Assembly (NCBI RefSeq): GCF_051860665.1
Contig: NZ_JBHYDM010000019.1
Span: 23,366-87,365, forward strand
Reading direction: 5' to 3'
DNA length: 64,000 nucleotides
Source: Falsiroseomonas sp051860665
GTDB taxonomy: Bacteria > Pseudomonadota > Alphaproteobacteria > Acetobacterales > Acetobacteraceae
Under the pieces are notes generated by a model that was given only the letters and a program-made list of their open reading frames with translations, made no database searches and was not told the origin of the DNA. Below, in pieces: positions 17,393 through 26,059 of the stretch. Numbering within the stretch: position 1 is the first letter of the stretch; each line of letters starts with the position of its first letter. The translations under genes were made by a program, and so were the position numbers.

Positions 17393-17473
17393 CCGCCGGC
17401 GCCCGGATCGGGATTGCGCGGCGCCACACGGCTTCTATCGTGACCCCCAAGGGGAAGACCCGGGGGAAGCGAC

Positions 17474-18415
17474 ATGGCGGAAATGCGCAAGGTTGCGATC
17501 GTGGGGGCCGGGCTGATCGGCCGCGCCTGGGCGATGATCTTCGCCCGCGCCGGCTGGCAGGCCGCGCTGCACGACCCCTCCCCCACCGCGCTGGAGGCCG
17601 CCCCCGGCCTGTGCCGCGCCGGGCTTGAGGAGCTGGCACGCCACGGCCTCTGCGAGGACCCGGCCGCCGCCGCCGCACGCATCAGCCTGGCGCGCAGCCT
17701 GACGGAGGCGCTGGACCGCGCGGAATTCGTGCAGGAGAACGGGCCGGAGGATGCCGCGACCAAGCGCGCCATCTTCGCGGAGCTCGATTTCCTGGCGGCG
17801 CCGGACTGCGTCCTGGCGTCTTCCACCAGCGCCATCCCGGCCTCGGTCTTCACCGAGGGGCTGGCCGGCCGGGCGCGCTGCCTCGTCGCCCACCCGGTGA
17901 ACCCGCCGCACCTGGTGCCGGTGGTCGAGCTCTCCGGCGCGCCCTGGACCTCGCCCGAAACCCTTTGGCGCGCGCGGGCCATCTTTGCGGGCATTGGCCA
18001 GGCGCCAATCACGGTGAAGCGGGAGATCGAGGGCTTCATCCTCAACCGCCTGCAGGGCGCGCTGCTGGCCGAGGCCTTCCGGCTGGTGCAGGAGGGCTAT
18101 GTCTCGCCGCAGGACCTGGACACGACGGTGAGCGAGGGCCTCGGCCTGCGCTGGTCCTTCCTCGGCCCCTTCGCGACCATCGAGCTGAATGCGCCGGGCG
18201 GCATCCCCGATTACTGCGCGCGCTACGGCCCCTTCTACGGCCGCATCGCCGCCGCGCCGCCCTCGCCCGAGGTCTTTGGCGCGGCGGGGCTGGAGAGCAT
18301 CATGGCGCAATGGGGCGCGACGCCCGACCGGGCGGAGATCGCCGCCCGCAGCGCCCGGCGCGACGCGCGCCTGGCCGCCCTGGCCGCGCATAAGAAGGAG
18401 GCCGAGACGGCATGA
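17474..18415 (+). CDS. 3-hydroxyacyl-CoA dehydrogenase family, carnitine dehydrogenase-like
   Basis: A 313-residue NAD-dependent dehydrogenase with an N-terminal Rossmann fold (VGAGLIGRAWAMIFARAG about 11-28) and a C-terminal helical dimer domain. HPVNPPHLVPVVEL near residue 140 holds the catalytic histidine; the Glu partner is in REIEGFILNRLQ. The length and HPVNPP segment resemble lambda-crystallin/L-gulonate dehydrogenase and L-carnitine dehydrogenase. It overlaps the BKACE gene by four bases. In Pseudomonas, carnitine dehydrogenase and a BKACE enzyme act in sequence, so oxidation of a 3-hydroxy acid to a beta-keto acid for cleavage by the next enzyme is likely; carnitine itself is not proven. 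Confidence 0.85.
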   Translation: MAEMRKVAIVGAGLIGRAWAMIFARAGWQAALHDPSPTALEAAPGLCRAGLEELARHGLCEDPAAAAARISLARSLTEALDRAEFVQENGPEDAATKRAIFAELDFLAAPDCVLASSTSAIPASVFTEGLAGRARCLVAHPVNPPHLVPVVELSGAPWTSPETLWRARAIFAGIGQAPITVKREIEGFILNRLQGALLAEAFRLVQEGYVSPQDLDTTVSEGLGLRWSFLGPFATIELNAPGGIPDYCARYGPFYGRIAAAPPSPEVFGAAGLESIMAQWGATPDRAEIAARSARRDARLAALAAHKKEAETA

Positions 18416-19335
18416 CCCGCAAAGTCATCATCACCTGCGCGGTGACGGGCGCGATCCATACGCCCAGCATGTCCCCGCACCTGCCGATCACGGCGGAACA
18501 GATCGCCGATGCGGCGATCGGCGCGGCGGAGGCGGGTGCCGCCATCGTCCATCTGCATGCGCGCAACCCGCAGGATGGCCGCCCCGACCAGTCACCGGAG
18601 GCCTTCGCCCCTTTCCTGCGCGTCATCAAGCAGCGCAGCGACTGCGTGGTGAACATCACCACCGGCGGCGCGCCGACCATGACCATCGAGCAGCGGGTGA
18701 AGCCGGCGGCAAGCTTCGCGCCGGAGGTGGCCTCGCTGAATATGGGCTCCATGAACTTCGGGCTGTTCGGCATGCTGAACAGGTTCAAGACGTTTCAGCA
18801 CGACTGGGAAAAGCCCTATCTGGAAAACAAGGACATCCTGTTCCGCAACACATTCGGGGACATCGAATACATCCTCCGCACCTGCTCGGAGAACAACACG
18901 CGCTTCGAATTCGAATGCTACGACACCTCCCACCTCTACAACCTGAAGTACTTTCTGGATGCCGGGCTGGTGAAGGCGCCGCTGTTCATCCAGACGGTCT
19001 TCGGCCTGCAGGGCGGCATCGGCGCGCATCCGGAGGATGTGATGCACATGAAGCGCACGGCGGACCGTCTGTTCGGCGACAGCTACAAATGGTCCGTCCT
19101 CGGCGCGGGGCGGAACCAGCTGCCCATCGCGGCCATGGCGGCGGCGATGGGCGGCAATATCCGCGTGGGGCTGGAGGACAGCCTCTGGGGCGGGCCGGGG
19201 CGGCTGGCGGCGAGCAATGCGGAACAGGTGCGCAGCGCAAGGCAGATCATCGAGGGGCTGGGGCTGAGCGTCGCGACGCCGGATGAGGCGCGGGAGATCC
19301 TGAGCCTGAAGGGCGGCGACCGGGTGAATTTCTGA
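18412..19335 (+). CDS. BKACE family beta-keto acid cleavage enzyme
   Basis: A 307-residue TIM-barrel enzyme of the DUF849/3-keto-5-aminohexanoate cleavage family. BKACE enzymes condense a beta-keto acid with acetyl-CoA and split it into acetoacetate and a new acyl-CoA. AVTGAIHTPSMSPHLPIT at the start and IVHLHARNP near residue 45, giving the HxH zinc ligands, are typical, as is LGAGRNQLPIAAMAAAMGG near residue 227 and the VGLEDSLW segment holding a zinc-binding Glu. Start overlaps the dehydrogenase stop as ATGA. Substrate depends on the partner; dehydrocarnitine is one candidate. Confidence 0.9.
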   Translation: MTRKVIITCAVTGAIHTPSMSPHLPITAEQIADAAIGAAEAGAAIVHLHARNPQDGRPDQSPEAFAPFLRVIKQRSDCVVNITTGGAPTMTIEQRVKPAASFAPEVASLNMGSMNFGLFGMLNRFKTFQHDWEKPYLENKDILFRNTFGDIEYILRTCSENNTRFEFECYDTSHLYNLKYFLDAGLVKAPLFIQTVFGLQGGIGAHPEDVMHMKRTADRLFGDSYKWSVLGAGRNQLPIAAMAAAMGGNIRVGLEDSLWGGPGRLAASNAEQVRSARQIIEGLGLSVATPDEAREILSLKGGDRVNF

Positions 19336-19353
19336 TGCGGCGCCCCGACCGGT

Positions 19354-20142
19354 TCAGTCACCGCCCGCGCGGTGCGACCGGTTGAACAGCAGCGCGCCCT
19401 CCGCCTCGGCCCGTGCCTCCGTGCAGGCCTCCGGGCCGGTGCGGCCGGCCAGGTGCGGCGCGGCGGCGAGGAGGGCTGCGAGGTCGCCATTCTCCGGCAC
19501 GCGCATATGCGCGACGCAGACGGCGCCCTGCGGCGTCCAGCCGGCCTCGAAGGACTGCTCCGCCTCCATCGCAGGGGACTGGATGCCGACGCGGTCATAG
19601 AGGTCGATGCGCGTGCCGTCGCGCGTCCAGGCGCGCTCGGCATCACCATAGGCGCCGCGCATCATATGGACGCAGGCGGCGTGGAAAGGCGCCAGGCTGC
19701 GCCCGTCCGGCAGGCTGGCCCAGGGGCGGTAGCCGAAACGGATGCATTTGCCGATGCCGCCGGCGGAGCAGGTCAGCCGCAGCATGCCATCCGGCCCTGG
19801 ATAGGGCATCAGCAGGCGCTCGCCCTGCGGATCGGCGCCGCAAAACGCCTGCCATTCCGTGGCGGCGGAGCTGCGGGCGGAGGCCTGGAACAGCCAGACA
19901 TCGCCAGCCCTTGCCCCGCCGGCCATCGGCACCGCCTCGTCGCGCCGGGCGGTGTCGAGGCGCAGCTCCATGCCGTCGAATTGCAGCACGGCGCCCACAA
20001 GGTCGGCGCCGTGCAGGGCCGTGCCGTCCGAAAGGTCGACGCGAAAATCGCCGCCCTCCGCCCGCAGGCCGATCAGCCGCGGGGGCTGTTGCGCCGCCGC
20101 CGAGCCTGCCAGCAGGAGCAGGAGCGGGAGCAGGCGGCGCAT
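19354..20142 (-). CDS. Secreted ADYC-domain protein
   Basis: A 262-residue protein with a clear signal peptide (MRRLLPLLLLLAGSAAAQ). The middle and C-terminal part resembles the ADYC domain, best known from myxobacteria: GKCIRFGYRPW, then HAACVHMMRGAYGDAERAW and TRDGTRIDLYDRVGI. The namesake Ala-Asp-Tyr-Cys is degenerate here (GAYG). Conserved Cys residues suggest disulfides in the periplasm or outside the cell. Function is unknown for the family. It follows the pentapeptide-repeat gene by 13 bases in the same direction, so the two form an operon. The Met at 20142 is chosen because it begins the signal peptide; the frame upstream overlaps the other gene. Confidence 0.7.
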   Translation of the reverse strand: MRRLLPLLLLLAGSAAAQQPPRLIGLRAEGGDFRVDLSDGTALHGADLVGAVLQFDGMELRLDTARRDEAVPMAGGARAGDVWLFQASARSSAATEWQAFCGADPQGERLLMPYPGPDGMLRLTCSAGGIGKCIRFGYRPWASLPDGRSLAPFHAACVHMMRGAYGDAERAWTRDGTRIDLYDRVGIQSPAMEAEQSFEAGWTPQGAVCVAHMRVPENGDLAALLAAAPHLAGRTGPEACTEARAEAEGALLFNRSHRAGGD

Positions 20143-20155
20143 GGTCTCCGCCTCC

Positions 20156-20470
20156 TCAGCGAAGCGGCAGCACGGTGCCGGAGGGCAGGATGATGCCCTG
20201 GATGGCCCGCGTCGGCGCCTCGGCCGCGGCGCCGTTGCTGACCTGGCCATTGAAGGTGCGGCCGTTGGCCACCTGCCCGTTGAAGGCGAGGCCGTTGGCG
20301 ACCTGCCCGTTATAGCTGAGGCCGTTGCTGAACTGCCCATTGTAGCTCAGGCCGTTCAGCGTAACGCCCTGGTGGCTGACGCCATTGGCGCTGAGCACGG
20401 CATGCGCCGGAGCGGCCAGGGACAGGCCGAGCAGCGGGGCGGCGAAGGCGAGGGTGAGCGTGCGGATCAT
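20156..20470 (-). CDS. Secreted protein of NGxxx pentapeptide repeats
   Basis: A 104-residue protein with a signal peptide (about 1-24, ending AAPAHA) followed by eleven consecutive five-residue units starting NG or QG, for example NGLSY, NGQFS, NGLAF, NGQVA, NGRTF, from about residue 29 to 83. The tail RAIQGIILPSGTVLPLR is hydrophobic. The five-residue period resembles pentapeptide-repeat beta-helices but with Asn-Gly rather than Ala-Asp/Asn-Leu. Repeats of this kind precede or accompany ADYC domains in other bacteria (from memory), which fits the gene just downstream. Role unknown; a surface solenoid or partner of the ADYC protein is inferred. Confidence 0.65.
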   Translation of the reverse strand: MIRTLTLAFAAPLLGLSLAAPAHAVLSANGVSHQGVTLNGLSYNGQFSNGLSYNGQVANGLAFNGQVANGRTFNGQVSNGAAAEAPTRAIQGIILPSGTVLPLR

Positions 20471-20614
20471 GTCTTTGTCCTCCGGTTGCAGTGGCGACGG
20501 ACCGCTTGTCGCAGCGTCGCATTGCAAGCCGGTGGCGGCAGGGTGGTGATCCGTTGCCGACGGTTTCACCGCCTCGTCATGATGTTGCGGCCGCCGAAAC
20601 ATACGCCGCGAGGC

Positions 20615-21598
20615 TCAGGCGTGATGGCAGGCGACCAGCGCGCCATCCTCGCGCGGTGTCAGCAGGGGCCGTTCGGCGCGGCAGATCGCCGTCGCCTTCG
20701 GGCAGCGCGGATGAAAGGCGCAGCCCGCCGGCGGTGACAGCGGCGAGGGCAGCTCGCCCGCGATCGGCCTGAACTGCGCCGGCGCGTCGCCGTCCAGCCG
20801 CAGTTTCGGGACGCTGTCCAGCAGCCCCTGCGTATAGGGGTGCCGCGGCGCCGCATAGATGGTGCGCGAAAACCCGCTTTCGACGATGCGGCCGAGATAC
20901 ATGATGGCGACGCGGTCGCTGACATGCCGCACCACGGACAGGTCGTGCGAGATGAAGACGCAGGTCAGCCCCAGCTCCCGCCGCAGATCGAGAAAAAGAT
21001 TCAGGATCTGCGCCTGGATGGAGACATCCAGCGAGGCCACCGGCTCGTCGCAGACCAGCATCTCGGGCTGCATCGCCAGCGCCCGGGCGATCGCCACGCG
21101 CTGCCGCTGGCCGCCGGAGAACTGATGCGGGAAGCGCGTCGCGAAGGCGGGATCGAGGCCGACGCGGGCGAGCCACTGCGCCACCATCCGCGGCGCCTCC
21201 GCCCGCGTCGTCAGGCCGTGCGTGACGGGGCCCTCCGCAATCGTCTCGCCGATGCGCATGCGCGGGTTCAGCGAGGCGAAGGGGTCCTGGAAGACCGTCT
21301 GGATTCGCGTGGTGGATTTGTGCCGCCCCACCATCGGCGCGACGCCGGAGACCAGCACGCGGCCCTCGGTCGGCGCCAGGATGCCCGCCAGCATTCTGCC
21401 CAGGGTGGACTTTCCGCAGCCGGATTCCCCCACCAGGCCGAGCGTCTCGCCCGCGGTGACCGACAGGGACACGTCGGAGACCGCCTGCACCGCGCGCCGC
21501 TCCACCGGCGCGCCCAGCGCCCCGGCGATACGGTCGCCGAGTGACAGCCGCGGGTCAAATCGCTTGGTCACCCCCTCGGCCACCAGGATCTGGTTCAT
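20615..21598 (-). CDS. dppF: Peptide ABC transporter ATPase, DppF/OppF type
   Basis: A 327-residue nucleotide-binding subunit with GESGCGKSTLGR Walker A near residue 59, FSGGQRQRVAIARAL signature near 160, and LVCDEPVASLD Walker B. The C-terminal oligopeptide-transporter extension CAFHPRCPKATAIC holds the cysteines that ligate an iron-sulfur cluster in related DppF/DppD proteins. It is the last gene of the dppBCDF block and overlaps dppD by four bases. Substrate is a peptide or peptide-like compound; the gene symbol reflects family only. Confidence 0.9.
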   Translation of the reverse strand: MNQILVAEGVTKRFDPRLSLGDRIAGALGAPVERRAVQAVSDVSLSVTAGETLGLVGESGCGKSTLGRMLAGILAPTEGRVLVSGVAPMVGRHKSTTRIQTVFQDPFASLNPRMRIGETIAEGPVTHGLTTRAEAPRMVAQWLARVGLDPAFATRFPHQFSGGQRQRVAIARALAMQPEMLVCDEPVASLDVSIQAQILNLFLDLRRELGLTCVFISHDLSVVRHVSDRVAIMYLGRIVESGFSRTIYAAPRHPYTQGLLDSVPKLRLDGDAPAQFRPIAGELPSPLSPPAGCAFHPRCPKATAICRAERPLLTPREDGALVACHHA

Positions 21599-22560
21599 GC
21601 GGCCACCCCGAGCGGATGGTGGCAGCGGAACAGACGGTCGCCGATGACGACATCCGGCGGATCGGTCGCGCAGACCGCATCGGCCCGCGGGCAGCGCGGC
21701 GCGAAGGGGCAGCCGGGCGGCAGGGACAGAAGTGAAGGCGTGGTGCCGGGAATCTGGTTCAGCTTCTCACCCGGCCGCGCCGTGGCGGGCAGGCTGTCCA
21801 GCAGCCCGCGCGTATAGGGATGGCGCGGGTCGCGCAACACCTCTCCCACCCGGCCGGATTCCACGATGCGGCCGGCATACATGACCAGCAGCCGGTCCGC
21901 GAGGGAGGAGACGGTGGCGAGGTCGTGCGAAATCCAGACCAGCGCCGTGCCCGTCTCCCGCGCCAGCTTCTGCATCTCGGCCAGGATCTGCGCCTGGATG
22001 GAAACGTCCAGCGCCGTGGTCGGCTCATCCGCGATGATGAGGTCCGGCCCATGCAGCAGCGCGGTCGCGATCGCCACGCGCTGGCGCATGCCGCCCGAGA
22101 ATTCGTGGGGATAGGCATCGAGCCGCGCCGCCGCATCCGGAATGCCCACGCGGTTCAGCGTGCGCGAGGCGAGGTCCCGCGCTGCCGTCTCGCTGGCGCC
22201 GCCATGGGCGCGCACGGCGAGCGCCATCTGCTGGCCGATGGTCAGCACCGGGTTCAGCGTCGCCGCCGGGTCCTGGAAGACCATGGCGATGCGCTTGCCG
22301 CGCAGCTTCCGCATGGCGCCTTGCGGCAGCCCTACCAGCTCCTGCCCATCGAAGCGGATGGAGCCGGAGACGATGCGGCCGGGCGGGTCGACCAGGCCGA
22401 TCAGCGAGAAGCCGGTGACGGATTTGCCGGAGCCGCTTTCGCCGACCAGCCCCAAAATCTCACCGCGTCGCAGGGTGAAGGACACGCCCTCCACCGCCCG
22501 CACCACGCCGGCGCGGGTGAAGAAATGCGTGCGCAGGTCGCGGACTTCGAGAAGGCTCAT
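21595..22560 (-). CDS. dppD: Peptide ABC transporter ATPase, DppD/OppD type
   Basis: A 321-residue ATPase: GESGSGKSVTGF Walker A near residue 38, FSGGMRQRVAIATALL signature near 154, LIIADEPTTALD Walker B near 173, and the C-terminal CPFAPRCPRADAVC extension. It pairs with DppF as a heterodimer. The start at 22560 overlaps the dppC stop by four bases; a longer open frame runs upstream through dppC but is not coding. Confidence 0.9.
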   Translation of the reverse strand: MSLLEVRDLRTHFFTRAGVVRAVEGVSFTLRRGEILGLVGESGSGKSVTGFSLIGLVDPPGRIVSGSIRFDGQELVGLPQGAMRKLRGKRIAMVFQDPAATLNPVLTIGQQMALAVRAHGGASETAARDLASRTLNRVGIPDAAARLDAYPHEFSGGMRQRVAIATALLHGPDLIIADEPTTALDVSIQAQILAEMQKLARETGTALVWISHDLATVSSLADRLLVMYAGRIVESGRVGEVLRDPRHPYTRGLLDSLPATARPGEKLNQIPGTTPSLLSLPPGCPFAPRCPRADAVCATDPPDVVIGDRLFRCHHPLGVAA

Positions 22561-23417
22561 TTGCGGAGCCGCGGGTTGAATTGGTCGCGGATCTGGTCGC
22601 CGACGATGTTGATGGCGACGATCAGCAGGATCAGCGCGACGCCCGGATAGACGGAAATCCAGGCGCGCCCGTTCATCATATAGGGAAAGCCGTTGGCGAT
22701 CAGCATGCCGAGCGAGGGCTCGGTCGGCGGCAGGCCGAGGCCGAGGAAGGACAGCGTGGCTTCCAGCGCGATGGCATTCGCCACCTGCACGGTGCCGACC
22801 ACGATCAGCGGCGGCAGGCAGTTCGGCAGGATGTGGCGCAGCACCACGCGCCAGCTCGGCAGCGGCGTGGCGGAAGCGGCCTCGACATAGTCCTTCTGCC
22901 GCTCCGCCGTCGCGGCGCCATAGGCCGTGCGGGCGAAGTAGGCATATTGCGCGGCCACCAGCGCGATGATCAGCTGCGACTTCCCCTGCCCCAGCACGGC
23001 GACCAGCACCAGCGCCAGCAGGATGGCGGGGAAGGAGAGTTGCAGGTCCACCACCCGCATCACCAGCGCCTCCACCCAGCCGCCGAGATGGGCGGAGAGG
23101 ATGCCGAGTGCGGCACCCAGCGTCATCGCCACCGCGCCGGCGACCAGCCCCATCTGCAGCGAGATTCGCAGCCCGTAGAGGATGGCGGAGAGCAGGTCCC
23201 GCCCCTGCGCATCCGTGCCGAGCCAATGCACATAGCCGCCGGAGCCAATGAAACCCGGCGGCCGCCGCGCATCCATCAGGTCCAGCCCCGCCAGGTCATA
23301 AGGGTCTTGAGGCGCAAAGATCGGCGCCGCCAGCGCCGCCAGAACCACAAGCACGACAACGGCCAGCGCGACGACCGCCACCCAGTTTTCCCGGTATTCG
23401 TCCCAAAAGGCCTTCAT
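22557..23417 (-). CDS. dppC: Peptide ABC transporter permease, DppC type
   Basis: A 286-residue inner-membrane permease with six hydrophobic helices. An OppC-type N-terminal segment with the first helix precedes the BPD_transp_1 domain; the EAA loop that docks on the ATPases is around DYVEAASATPLPSWRVVLRHILPN. HWLGTDAQGRDLLSAILYG near residue 63 is the conserved DppC loop. It overlaps both neighbours by four bases. Confidence 0.9.
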   Translation of the reverse strand: MKAFWDEYRENWVAVVALAVVVLVVLAALAAPIFAPQDPYDLAGLDLMDARRPPGFIGSGGYVHWLGTDAQGRDLLSAILYGLRISLQMGLVAGAVAMTLGAALGILSAHLGGWVEALVMRVVDLQLSFPAILLALVLVAVLGQGKSQLIIALVAAQYAYFARTAYGAATAERQKDYVEAASATPLPSWRVVLRHILPNCLPPLIVVGTVQVANAIALEATLSFLGLGLPPTEPSLGMLIANGFPYMMNGRAWISVYPGVALILLIVAINIVGDQIRDQFNPRLRK

Positions 23418-24388
23418 GCCGCGCGCCCCCGCCGCAGCCGCGGGTCGAGCAGCGCATAGGACAAATCAACGATCAGGTTGATCACCACGAAGAAGAAGGC
23501 GACCAGCACCAGGTAGGCGACCATCACCGGGCGGTCGAGCGAGGTGATGGAATCGATGATCAGCTTGCCGACGCCGGGCCAGGAGAAGATCGTCTCCGTC
23601 ACCACGGCAAAGGCCAGCGTCGAGGCGAATTCCAAGCCGAAGACGGTCACCAGTGGAATCGAGATCAGGCGCAACACGTGCCGCCGCAGGATGGTCAGTT
23701 CAGAAAGCCCTGCGGCGCGGGCGAATTTCACCGTATCCGTCAGCATGATCTCCCGCGTCCCGGCGCGCGCCAGGCGGATCATCATGGCCAGCTTGAACAG
23801 GGACAGGTTCAGCGCGGGCAGCGCCAGGTAGCTCAGCCCCTCCAGCGTCAGGAAGGACCAGCCGATGCCGAAGACCTCCACCGTGGGCCCGCGATCCCCC
23901 GCCGGCAGCCAGCCGAGATTCACCGCGAAGGTCAGGATCAGCAGCAGGCCCACCCAGAAGGTGGGCACCGAAAAGCCGAGCACGGAGACCGCCATGATGG
24001 CCCGCGAGGACACCGCCTCCGGCCGATAGCCCGCATAGATGCCGAGCGGAATGCCGATGAAGGCGCCGATCAGCACGGCGGCCAGGGCCAGTTCCAGCGT
24101 CGCCGGCAGCCGCTGCATCACCAGCTCCAGCACCGGAATATCGAAGACCAGCGACCGCCCGAAATCCCCCGTCACCAGCCGGCCGAGGAAGGCAAAGTAT
24201 TGTTGCCACAGCGGCAGGTCCAATCCGTAGCGGCGGATCACCTCCGCCCGGATATCCTGTGTCGCATCCGGGGCGATCAGCACGTCGATCGGATTGCCGA
24301 TGGCGTATACGCCGATGAAGACGAGCGCCGACATGGCCAGCATGACGCCGACCGATTGCAGGAGTCGCTGGATGATGAAGCCGAGCAT
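23414..24388 (-). CDS. dppB: Peptide ABC transporter permease, DppB type
   Basis: A 324-residue permease starting MLGFIIQRLLQSVGVM, typical of DppB. RYGLDLPLWQQYFAFLGRLV and GDFGRSL near residues 64-90 are the conserved periplasmic loop, and the EAA region is FARAAGLSELTILRRHVLR. Start 24388 is chosen over 24409 because the family begins with this hydrophobic helix. It is divergent from dppA across 84 bases, which should hold both promoters. Confidence 0.9.
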   Translation of the reverse strand: MLGFIIQRLLQSVGVMLAMSALVFIGVYAIGNPIDVLIAPDATQDIRAEVIRRYGLDLPLWQQYFAFLGRLVTGDFGRSLVFDIPVLELVMQRLPATLELALAAVLIGAFIGIPLGIYAGYRPEAVSSRAIMAVSVLGFSVPTFWVGLLLILTFAVNLGWLPAGDRGPTVEVFGIGWSFLTLEGLSYLALPALNLSLFKLAMMIRLARAGTREIMLTDTVKFARAAGLSELTILRRHVLRLISIPLVTVFGLEFASTLAFAVVTETIFSWPGVGKLIIDSITSLDRPVMVAYLVLVAFFFVVINLIVDLSYALLDPRLRRGRAA

Positions 24389-24472
24389 TCCGGTGCAGTA
24401 TCGGGCCATGGACAGCGGAGGCAAGCCGTTCCTACCATCGCCGCACAGGATGCTTCCCCGGGGACCAAAACA

Positions 24473-26059
24473 ATGACCCAGACCTTCCGCCGCCTGGCCC
24501 TGGCGGCCACCACCGGCCTGCTGATGACGGGCGCCGCCGGCGCGCAGACCCTGAACCTCGGCGTCCGCGCCGGGCCGGAGGGGGTGGACCCCCACTACAC
24601 CGCCACCGGCACCCATGCCGAGGCGCTGAAGCATGTCTTCGATACGCTGGTGACCAGCGGCGAGAACCTGCAGCTGGAACCCGGCATCGCCGAAAGCTGG
24701 CGGCCGATCGATGCCACCACCTGGGAATTCAAGCTGCGCCAGGGCGTGACCTTCCATGACGGCAGCCCGATGACGGCGGAGGATGTGGTCGCCTCCATCC
24801 GCCGCATGCAGGTGCTGTCGGGCCCGAACCCGACGCGCATCTATGTCCGCAGCGTGAAGGATCTGCGGATCGTCGATCCGCATACGCTGCATGTCATCAC
24901 GGACGGGCCGGCGCCGACCCTGCCGAACGATTTCATCCGGGTCTTCATCACCTCGGCGCGCGCCACCGCCGGCCTGACGCCGGAGACGAGCAACGAGGCC
25001 TTCAACACCGGCCGCGCCGCCATCGGCACCGGGCCGTATCGCTTCGTCTCCTGGACCCCGCGCGAACAATTCGTGGTGGAGCGCAACGACAGCTACTGGG
25101 GCGGCCGGCAGCCTTGGGCGCGGCATGTGCGCCGCGAGATCCCGAACGACGCCGCCCGCGTCGCGCAGCTGCGCACCGGCCAGGTGGATATGATCGTCCG
25201 CGTGCCGGCGGCGGATGTCTCGACGCTGGAGCGCGACCGCGCGCTGCGGGTGGTGAAGGCGGATACCGTCTATGTCTTCAACCTGCAGCTCGACCTCCGC
25301 GAGAGCACGCCGCAGGTCACCGCCCGCGACGGGTCGCGCCTGCCCACGAATCCCTATCGCGACATCCGGGTGCGGGAGGCGATGGACCTCGCCATCGACC
25401 GCCGCGCTTTGGCCGAGATCGCGATGGAGGGCCTCGGCACGCCGCAGGGCCAGATGGTCACGCCCGGCATCTTCGGGTTCAATCCGAATATCCCCGTGCC
25501 CACGCCGAACCTGGCCCGCGCCCGCACCCTGCTGGCCGAAGCGGGCTACCCCAACGGCTTCCGGATGGTGCTGAACTTCACCAACAACCGCCTGCCGGGC
25601 GACAACGGCGTGGGCACGGCCCTCGCACAGATGTTCGCCCGCATCGGGATCGAGGTGCAGGCCGCCGGCCAGCCCGCCGCCGTCATCTTCCCCGCCCGCG
25701 CGCGCGGCGAGCTGTCCAACATCATGGCCGGCTGGGGCACGCTGACCGGCGAGGCGAACTACTACTATTCGTCCAATGCCCATACCAACAACCCGGCGCT
25801 GCGGCTCGGCGCCTTCAACTGGCATGGCTATTCCAACCCGGAGATGGACCGCCTGATCCAGGCCGCCTCCATCGAGCTGGACGACAAGAAGCGGGAGGAG
25901 CTGCTGCAGCAGATTGCCACGCTCTTCACCCAGGACCGCGTCGGCATGCCGCTCGCCTCCGTCGGCACCGCCTGGGCGATGCGGCGGGACCGGGTGAACC
26001 TGGTGCGTGCCCGCACCGACGAGGACACGCTGGCGATGGACATCGTGCCGACGCGCTGA
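24473..26059 (+). CDS. dppA: Peptide ABC transporter substrate-binding protein, DppA type
   Basis: A 528-residue family-5 periplasmic binding protein with a signal peptide ending near residue 24 (AAGAQ). WEFKLRQGVTFHDGSPMTAEDVV near residues 85-107 is the SBP_bac_5 signature. It supplies ligand to DppBCDF encoded divergently. The next three genes follow with overlaps, making a dppA-creatininase-reductase-peptidase operon; the peptidase and amidase suggest the imported compound is hydrolysed at amide bonds. Dipeptides, cyclic amides or modified amino acids are all possible. Confidence 0.92.
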   Translation: MTQTFRRLALAATTGLLMTGAAGAQTLNLGVRAGPEGVDPHYTATGTHAEALKHVFDTLVTSGENLQLEPGIAESWRPIDATTWEFKLRQGVTFHDGSPMTAEDVVASIRRMQVLSGPNPTRIYVRSVKDLRIVDPHTLHVITDGPAPTLPNDFIRVFITSARATAGLTPETSNEAFNTGRAAIGTGPYRFVSWTPREQFVVERNDSYWGGRQPWARHVRREIPNDAARVAQLRTGQVDMIVRVPAADVSTLERDRALRVVKADTVYVFNLQLDLRESTPQVTARDGSRLPTNPYRDIRVREAMDLAIDRRALAEIAMEGLGTPQGQMVTPGIFGFNPNIPVPTPNLARARTLLAEAGYPNGFRMVLNFTNNRLPGDNGVGTALAQMFARIGIEVQAAGQPAAVIFPARARGELSNIMAGWGTLTGEANYYYSSNAHTNNPALRLGAFNWHGYSNPEMDRLIQAASIELDDKKREELLQQIATLFTQDRVGMPLASVGTAWAMRRDRVNLVRARTDEDTLAMDIVPTR

